Shown here: positions 58,750 through 64,000 of the stretch, piece by piece
Layout of the letters: the number at the start of each line of letters is the position of its first letter
Position numbering within the stretch: position 1 is the stretch's first letter
Assembly (NCBI RefSeq): GCF_000763315.1
Contig: NZ_JPST01000005.1
Location: forward strand, 1 to 64,000
Direction of reading: 5' to 3'
DNA: 64,000 bases
Source of the DNA: Thermoactinomyces daqus
Lineage (GTDB): Bacteria > Bacillota > Bacilli > Thermoactinomycetales > Thermoactinomycetaceae
Made by a program: the position numbers and the translations under genes
Notes under the pieces: generated by a model
Told to the model about the DNA's origin: nothing
What the model saw: the letters and a program-made list of their open reading frames with translations, nothing else
Database searches by the model: none

Positions 58750-58778
58750 TTTAAAACAAGATTACAATAGGATATAAT
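58750..58778 (+). promoter_or_regulatory. Putative yuiD promoter
   Basis: TTTAAA, 17 bp, TATAAT in an AT-rich region 100 nt before the gene. Confidence 0.55.
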
Positions 58779-58881
58779 TAAATAGTTTAACGTTATCACA
58801 CAGGAGAAAATAATAAAGATAAAAGGCAGTCCCCTGCCTGGATCAAGCAAACGACTTGAATGAAAGGGTGTCCATCCATTG

Positions 58882-59367
58882 ATGCTGGATAAAATTCTGG
58901 CAAATTTTCCTCTCTGGACTTCATTAATTGCTATTTCTCTCGCCCAGTTGATTAAGATTCCCTGGAATTTTTTTATTACGCGCAAATGGAATTGGGGCTG
59001 GCTGATCAATTCCGGCGGAATGCCGAGCGCCCATACTTCTGCCGTCACTTCACTGGCAACTTCGATCGGCCTGAGCCAGGGATTTAATTCACCCGATTTT
59101 GCCATCGCCACCATCGTCGGGATTATTGTGATGTATGATGCGACCGGGGTCCGCCGTCAGGCAGGCATGCACGCCCAAGTGTTAAACCAGTTAGTCGATG
59201 ATTTTTCCGCCCTGTTAACGGAATTGCGCCATCTCAACAAAAACAAACCTTCGCCCGAAGCGCGCATCCGTTTAAAGGAAATCCTGGGACATCAACCGAT
59301 TGAAGTATTTATCGGGGCTTGGTTTGGCATTTTGTTCGCCCTGCTGATGTATTGGATCTGGTATTAG
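58882..59367 (+). CDS. yuiD: Divergent PAP2 family membrane protein (YuiD-like)
   Basis: 161 residues. WTSLIAISLAQLIKIPWNFF, WLINSGGMPSAHTSAVTSLA (GGMPSAHT is the family signature), IVMYDATGVRRQAGMHAQVL and a final membrane helix match the DUF212/YuiD family, related to PAP2 phosphatases. Substrate unknown; the site is at the membrane. ATG 58882 is preceded by TTG 58879, either of which could serve the GAAAGGG site. Confidence 0.93.
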   Translation: MLDKILANFPLWTSLIAISLAQLIKIPWNFFITRKWNWGWLINSGGMPSAHTSAVTSLATSIGLSQGFNSPDFAIATIVGIIVMYDATGVRRQAGMHAQVLNQLVDDFSALLTELRHLNKNKPSPEARIRLKEILGHQPIEVFIGAWFGILFALLMYWIWY

Positions 59368-59391
59368 CACAGAGACGGAGGGATCATCAAA

Positions 59392-60186
59392 TTGCGAATC
59401 GTCTCCATTTGCCCGAGCAACACGGAGTTGCTGTACTTCCTCGGCGTGACGGATGAGCTGGCAGCTGTGGACAATTATTCAGACTGGCCGCCCCACTGGC
59501 AGGATTTGCCCAGAGTCGGCCCCGATCTGGATATTGATATTGAAAAAGTAAAATTATTTCAACCAGATTTGGTCATCGCTTCTCTGAGTGTTCCAGGCAT
59601 GGAAAAAAATATTGAACGGCTGAAACAGGAGCGGATTCCCCACATCATTTTAAATCCAAAAACGCTCGCGGGGATTGCCGGTGATTTGAAAACTCTTGGC
59701 GAAGCGATCGGAAGAAAAAAAGCCGGAGAAAGAGCTGCTGAACGATTTTTACAGGAGATCGAAGCGATTAAGCAAAAGATTCCGCATCAGGAGAAACCGA
59801 TTCGCCTTTATTGGGAGTGGTGGCCCAAACCCGTATTCACCCCCGGGGCGAAAAACTGGTTGACAGAAATCAGCCAGCTGGTCGGAGCTGTCAATGTATA
59901 CGGCGAGGTTCCCCAGGACAGCGTGCAGACCGATTGGGACGATGTGCTGAAAAAAGATCCTGATTTGGCGCTGGTCGTTTGGACAGGCATTCCCATCCGG
60001 CGCGTCAAAAAAAACCTCATCTGTTCCCGGCCCGGCTGGCAAGGACACCCTTTGGCAAACGAAAAAAATATATACATCTTGGAAGAAGGCTGGTATTGCC
60101 GCCCTTCCCCACGCATTTTAACCGGAATCAAACACCTCGCCCATATTCTCTACCCGGAACATTTCCCCCCGCAAACCGGAGAATAA
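59392..60186 (+). CDS. Cobalamin-binding-type protein (BtuF-like, no signal peptide)
   Basis: 264 residues. IVSICPSNTELLYFLGVTDE, DYSDWPP-like NYSDWPPHWQDLPRVGPDLD, LFQPDLVIASLSVPGMEKNI and QPDSVQ-like sequences match the helical-backbone metal/cobalamin receptor family. It begins directly with the mature fold and has no signal peptide or lipobox, as in the cytoplasmic members. TTG 59392 follows ACGGAGGG. The window's remains of a cobalamin-dependent reductase belong to the phage and are not linked to it. Confidence 0.88.
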   Translation: MRIVSICPSNTELLYFLGVTDELAAVDNYSDWPPHWQDLPRVGPDLDIDIEKVKLFQPDLVIASLSVPGMEKNIERLKQERIPHIILNPKTLAGIAGDLKTLGEAIGRKKAGERAAERFLQEIEAIKQKIPHQEKPIRLYWEWWPKPVFTPGAKNWLTEISQLVGAVNVYGEVPQDSVQTDWDDVLKKDPDLALVVWTGIPIRRVKKNLICSRPGWQGHPLANEKNIYILEEGWYCRPSPRILTGIKHLAHILYPEHFPPQTGE

Positions 60187-60217
60187 CCGCAAAGATGAAA
60201 ATTTCAGCAAACCCGAG

Positions 60218-60268
60218 AGCGGGGCACCCCTGAACCATCTTCACAAAGGAAGAAAAGGGGCACCCCGC
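60218..60268. terminator. Hairpin between convergent genes
   Basis: GCGGGGCACCCC and GGGGCACCCCGC pair with two central mismatches around a 27-nt loop. No strong T-run, so the assignment is by place. Confidence 0.45.
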
Positions 60269-60273
60269 AGCCT

Positions 60274-61146
60274 TTACAGGATTGACAGTGACTTTGGTGC
60301 AACGCGAACCGTCACCGGAGCCCCGCCATGCACCTCACCGTCCACATGGGCGATAAAGGGGGCATCCGTTTCAATGGTGATCTCCCGCCCGCTGTGAAAA
60401 ACAACAGAAGGATGATGAATGTGTTTGCCGCGATAGGCGGAAGGGAAAACCCGCAAAAACTGCCCGGGGGTCAGGTTCCGCACACAGCAAAGATCCAAAA
60501 GCCCGTCGTTCATCTGCGCATGAGGACAAATGCGAATCCCGCCTGCGTAGTTGGGAATATTGGCGACCGCCACCAGCCATACCCCGTCGTATTCATACCG
60601 CCGTCCGTCTACGGTGATCACCGCCGGTTGCGGTTTAAACGATTTTAATGTTTTGATCGCCTCAATCCCGTAGGTAAGCCGCCCCAGCCATCTTTTGCGC
60701 TGCGACATATTGACCGCTTCTGCCACCTTCGCGTCAAATCCGATCCCCATAAAGCCGATCATATGGCGCTCTTTCAACATCCCGGTATCGACCTGGTAAA
60801 CCTGATGGCGCAAAATCCGCTCCAATGCCCATTCCGGGTCGAGGGGAATGCGATGAGCCAAGGCAAAATCATTGCCAGTTCCGGCAGGAATGTACCCGAT
60901 CGGCAAATCACTGCCAATCACGCCGTTCCCCACTTCGTTAACGGTTCCATCCCCGCCGACAGCAATAATTGCCTTGAACATTTTTCCCTCTCGCGCGTCC
61001 CTGGCAATCTCTTCTGCATGGCCAGGCCCTTCTGTACACACAGCTTCATGCGGGACTCTCATCTCTTGGAGCCGCTTTTGCACATAAGCCCAAACTTCCC
61101 TGCCGCGCCCCTTGCCCGATACTTCATTGACAACAAACAGGTACAT
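60274..61146 (-). CDS. Diacylglycerol kinase family lipid kinase
   Basis: 290 residues. MYLFVVNEVSGKGRGREVWA, AIIAVGGDGTVNEVGNGVIG (GGDGT), IGYIPAGTGNDFALAHRIP and GIRICPHAQMNDGLLDLC match the DAGK catalytic family (YegS/DgkB type), which phosphorylates diacylglycerol or related lipids at the membrane. ATG 61146 is preferred to 61158 because GAGGTGG lies upstream. It follows the dehydrogenase gene directly. Confidence 0.93.
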   Translation of the reverse strand: MYLFVVNEVSGKGRGREVWAYVQKRLQEMRVPHEAVCTEGPGHAEEIARDAREGKMFKAIIAVGGDGTVNEVGNGVIGSDLPIGYIPAGTGNDFALAHRIPLDPEWALERILRHQVYQVDTGMLKERHMIGFMGIGFDAKVAEAVNMSQRKRWLGRLTYGIEAIKTLKSFKPQPAVITVDGRRYEYDGVWLVAVANIPNYAGGIRICPHAQMNDGLLDLCCVRNLTPGQFLRVFPSAYRGKHIHHPSVVFHSGREITIETDAPFIAHVDGEVHGGAPVTVRVAPKSLSIL

Positions 61147-61159
61147 CGCACATTCCACC

Positions 61160-61963
61160 TCAACCGTTTATCGTGGCCGTTGCCTTGTCTCTTCCTTTTC
61201 CCATCCACGAACCATATAACCTTCTTGTGACAAAAAGATACAGTTCAGGACAAAGCTGACGCAACCGCAATGCCCATCTGAGGGAACGCGGAATGACGAG
61301 AACCCGCGGACGCTCTATCAGGCGCACGGCATAACGGGCAACTGTATCGGCATCCAGCATTTTTTTGGCGATAAATGGAGGAAAACAGGCGGCAGGATCC
61401 TTTTCCCCGAAAAAAGGGGTCAACACCGGTCCCGGACAGAGCACTCCCACCCGGATCACCGGGGAATACTCCATCCTGAGCGACTCAGAAAACCCCAGCA
61501 AAGCAAATTTGGAAGCGCAGTAACCGGCCAGATTCGGGATACCCGTAAGGCCGGCCATTGATGCAATGTTAATGATGCGCCCGCCCCCGGCCAGCAGCAT
61601 CTGCGGCAAAAGGTGGGCAGTGAGGCGGACAGCGCCCAAATAATTGGTGTCAATCATCTTCTCGTAATCGGAGAGAGGGATGTCCAGTGTCCCGCCAAAT
61701 TCACCCACTCCTGCATTGTTGATCAGCACATCGATTTTGCCGAACCTCCGGATTACCGCATCCACCATCTGTTTCACATCATTTTCCCTGGTGACGTCAC
61801 AGGCATAAATGAAACAATCCTTTAACTTCCGCTTTAACGCTTGAAGTTTCTCCATATTCCGGGCAACCAGGATGGGATAATCCCCCTGTTTTACCAGCTG
61901 CTTGGCGATGGCTTCCCCGATTCCGCTCGAAGCCCCGGTAACGAGCACAAACCGTTTGTTCAT
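61160..61963 (-). CDS. Short-chain dehydrogenase/reductase
   Basis: 267 residues. FVLVTGASSGIGEAIAKQLV binds NAD(P); NNAGVGEFGG, GGRIINIASMAGLTG and YCASKFALLGFSESL carry Asn, Ser, Tyr and Lys of the catalytic set. The C-terminal end is long and basic. Substrate unknown. It forms an operon with the lipid kinase (13 bp apart) and the aldolase-domain gene upstream. Confidence 0.93.
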   Translation of the reverse strand: MNKRFVLVTGASSGIGEAIAKQLVKQGDYPILVARNMEKLQALKRKLKDCFIYACDVTRENDVKQMVDAVIRRFGKIDVLINNAGVGEFGGTLDIPLSDYEKMIDTNYLGAVRLTAHLLPQMLLAGGGRIINIASMAGLTGIPNLAGYCASKFALLGFSESLRMEYSPVIRVGVLCPGPVLTPFFGEKDPAACFPPFIAKKMLDADTVARYAVRLIERPRVLVIPRSLRWALRLRQLCPELYLFVTRRLYGSWMGKGRDKATATING

Positions 61964-61975
61964 GCAATCCTCCCC

Positions 61976-63064
61976 TCAGCTCATGGGAACTTGTGGAATG
62001 ATTTTCCCTTCGATCCGCTCAAAAATATCCTCCAAATTCCGCCCCGTGATGGTAAGCCCGTGATTTCTCAACCCCACGACAGCGCGTGACGGATCTTCTG
62101 CCTGACGGATCAGTCCGGCCACCGCCTCCGCCAACTGGACGGTTCCGCAAGGGTAGTTAATCTCCGTCGACGGCACTCCCTCCATCCAAGCGTGAACATG
62201 GACGATTGCTCCAACCTCGGGATGCTCTGAATAAATCATCCAGTGTTCAATCGCATCAACCGAGGCACGCTTCGGGGTTACATGCGGAGGAACACTGATC
62301 TCCATCGCGGTGTTTTGGTCATTGTACCGTTTCACAAGGAGGATGTCCCGCCCGATTTCTTTGAGGTTCGCTTTGTTGACACCGCTCGCACTCATCCAAA
62401 AAGAGTTGTCCTCATGGCGCGCGCTTAAGTTCCCGTAGCTCAACCCCCCAATTCCGTATAAACGGTGGATATGTCGCAATTCTTTAGGGGAGAGAAGCTC
62501 GTCGATTGGAAACGGGGCGGGAAGCAGGTTGAGGGAATCCAGCTTCTTGCCGGCCTGATAGATGCTTTGCGTCGTTTGATTTCCTTCCCATAACTCCTCC
62601 GGCAAGTCGGGAATAAAAACATTGTCGATCACCAGCTTGGAGGTGGCCAATGGTTTCAGCCGTTCAAATACTTCACGGAAATAGCCTTCTTCTCCCTCCT
62701 CCCTTTTGATCTTGTAACAACCTTGCTCCAACGTGACAAAATAAGTTTTCAAGCTGCCGCCGGAGCGATCGAGATAAATCAGCAAATTGCCCAGGGACCG
62801 GACCAAGACCGGGTAGCCGGCAAACAGGATATTATTCTCCGGACGGTCTGATTCAGCGATTGTGACGACAAATGTGCCTTTCCCGTTGCGCCGAAAATGC
62901 TGCGGCTCATCGGGATTCACGAAGTTAAACACCAATTGGACAAAAGGGTCATCCGACGGTACGTGCTGGTAATGATTAGCCTCCATTTCCCGTTTTAATC
63001 CATCAGCAAATTGTTCCAGTGTTGAGGTTCGTCTCCAATCTCCTGCAATGGCAAAGGATTGCAT
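61976..63064 (-). CDS. Class II aldolase/adducin-domain protein with N-terminal extension
   Basis: 362 residues. The C-terminal ~180 residues are the aldolase II fold (LYGIGGLSYGNLSARHEDNS, FWMSASGVNKANL, VGAIVHVHAWMEG with metal His, GLRNHGLTITGRNLEDIFER). The N-terminal ~175 residues are beta-rich and unrecognised. The usual metal set is only partly visible, so the reaction is unknown. It starts the three-gene operon. Confidence 0.83.
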   Translation of the reverse strand: MQSFAIAGDWRRTSTLEQFADGLKREMEANHYQHVPSDDPFVQLVFNFVNPDEPQHFRRNGKGTFVVTIAESDRPENNILFAGYPVLVRSLGNLLIYLDRSGGSLKTYFVTLEQGCYKIKREEGEEGYFREVFERLKPLATSKLVIDNVFIPDLPEELWEGNQTTQSIYQAGKKLDSLNLLPAPFPIDELLSPKELRHIHRLYGIGGLSYGNLSARHEDNSFWMSASGVNKANLKEIGRDILLVKRYNDQNTAMEISVPPHVTPKRASVDAIEHWMIYSEHPEVGAIVHVHAWMEGVPSTEINYPCGTVQLAEAVAGLIRQAEDPSRAVVGLRNHGLTITGRNLEDIFERIEGKIIPQVPMS

Positions 63065-63243
63065 CTAAATCACCTCTTCTCAAATTCAACCCTTATTATT
63101 CGCCATGCATATGGAAAAATATTCTTCCCTGTCCAATAAAAAAACAGCAGCCAACACAGCTGAGAGACTGCTGACAAAGGCAAGCAGGTCAGCAATTTTT
63201 GGTCAAAATCAGAAGATAACAAAAAAGATCAGGACGGAATTGT

Positions 63244-63800
63244 ATGTTTCAAATCCACGTCCATCGGCAAGGCAGTATTGAATCGGTCAATATCGGGGAG
63301 CTGGTACCACAGGATCACCGGTTTCGCAAGATTGACGCCGCCATCGACTTTTCGTTCATCGCAGAAATGACCCGACCATTATACTGCGAGGACAACGGGC
63401 GTCTTTGCATGGACCCGGTTTGTTCATCGGGTATTTGGCTCGGAACGGCGCCTGGTGGAAGAAATACAGGTCAACGTGGCATACTGCTTCCTTGACGGAC
63501 AAGGTCGCTCACACCACCACATTCAGCAAGAACCGACGCAGCAGGTTCAACGATACGACCATCTTCCGGGAGAGCTTCGACGAAATCGTTTTGCAAGCCA
63601 TCCGCCACGGACTGATCAAAGGGAAAGAACTGTTTACAGACCCGACGTTTTTAAAGGCAAACGCCAACAAGAACAGATTCACCTGTCAGATGGTTCGCCA
63701 ATCCGCGGTGAAGTACACGGCGGAATGGGATCGCGCCATTGACAGGATCGTGAAACACACGGCAAGCGGCCGTCCACTTAAGAGGAACAAGAAACCCAAC
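63244..63800 (+). pseudogene. IS1182-family transposase, N-terminal remnant with frameshifts
   Basis: Frame 1 gives MFQIHVHRQGSIESVNIGEL, VPQDHRFRKIDAAIDFSFIA and LCMDP; frame 3 gives FIGYLARNG; frame 2 gives MEEIQVNVAYCFLDG; frame 3 again gives LTDKVAHTTTFSKNRRSRFN to NANKNRFTCQMVRQSAV. Put together these are the first ~200 residues of an IS1182-type DDE transposase. At least three frame changes and a missing C-terminal half show that it is dead. No clear terminal inverted repeats are seen; TTTTTGGTCAAAAT-like sequences at 63197 and 63977 are direct repeats. Confidence 0.83.
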
Positions 63801-64000
63801 GGTACTTTTTCCGTGAGCTCCTACAGGCCGGCCTCCTCTTTTTCATGATTCGTCTGAACATGGCCGAGACGGGAAATCTCTGAACCAAAAGCAACGTTCA
63901 TTTCTGCTGCTGTTCGGATGTTGGGAATCTGTGCAAAAAAGGCGGGATTTTGAATGGAAGGAATAGTACTCTTCTCTTTTGGTCAAAATTATTTTTTCCT

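Noticed and set aside
63197-63990. Target-site duplication around the IS remnant
   Set aside because: TTTTTGGTCAAAAT-like repeats are too far from recognisable IS ends and the element is too decayed to place its borders.

Overview
The window is a chromosomal segment of a Bacillota bacterium (class Bacilli). The evidence is AAGGAGG ribosome-binding sites, YuiD, Uma2 and IS1182-type genes, Leu tRNAs with encoded CCA, and Gram-positive phage lysis and tail genes. A thermophilic spore-former is plausible, but the sequence does not fix genus or species. About 53 kb of the 64 kb is one integrated prophage, bounded by a 43-bp direct repeat (4774-4816 and 58106-58148) that is the 5' half of a tRNA-Leu(CAA) gene.

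Left host flank (1-4770): the 3' part of an AlbA/RecG-like ATP-binding protein, an aldo/keto reductase, a small unknown gene, a rhodanese gene with an in-frame amber codon, a 33-residue Cys/Arg/His peptide with its own promoter and terminator, a Uma2-family protein and two tRNA-Leu genes. Right host flank (58150-64000): a zinc-ribbon protein, YuiD, a cobalamin-binding-type protein, a diacylglycerol-kinase-family enzyme, a short-chain dehydrogenase, a class II aldolase-domain protein and a broken IS1182-family transposase.

The prophage is read almost entirely leftward, from integrase at the right end to lysis at the left end. From right to left: integrase; replication module (winged-helix initiator-like protein, iteron-like repeats, DnaC-like loader, DnaB-like helicase, Toprim primase); a regulatory island with a phage sigma factor, a small HTH regulator and a probable small RNA; SSB, family A DNA polymerase, PD-(D/E)XK nuclease and class II ribonucleotide reductase; nucleotide and DNA-modification genes (DnaQ exonuclease, dUTPase, DndC-like sulfurtransferase, ThyX, dNMP kinase, C5 and amino methyltransferases); regulators (AbrB-like, RHH, membrane-anchored HTH, HNH-AP2 nuclease, sigma-region-4 protein); a row of tiny early genes; terminase; portal; tail; endolysin and holin. 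A rightward lipoprotein gene sits next to attL as a probable lysogenic-conversion gene.

The prophage is decayed. A deletion joins the portal C-terminus directly to the middle of the tape-measure gene and removes every capsid, connector and tail-tube gene. A second junction joins a nuclease to the C-terminal part of the ribonucleotide reductase. A third leaves an 89-residue methyltransferase made only of its two signature motifs. The loader has a -1 frameshift at a canonical slippery heptamer inside its Walker A motif, and the helicase has an amber codon near its end. It should make no infectious particle, but its tail, lysis, replication and regulatory parts are largely readable.

The most unusual items are: an endolysin fused in one frame to a phi-LC3-type holin domain, next to a separate holin; six operator-like sites GGTTAA-N6-TTAACC of identical geometry at four control regions; four near-identical early promoters (GTGACA-17-TGTAAT); a probable 148-nt phage small RNA; a structured leader repeated before two genes; two winged-helix genes each followed by an AT-rich triple repeat; an orphan DndC-like gene; and an integration that left the tRNA with a phage-supplied 5' half and promoter.
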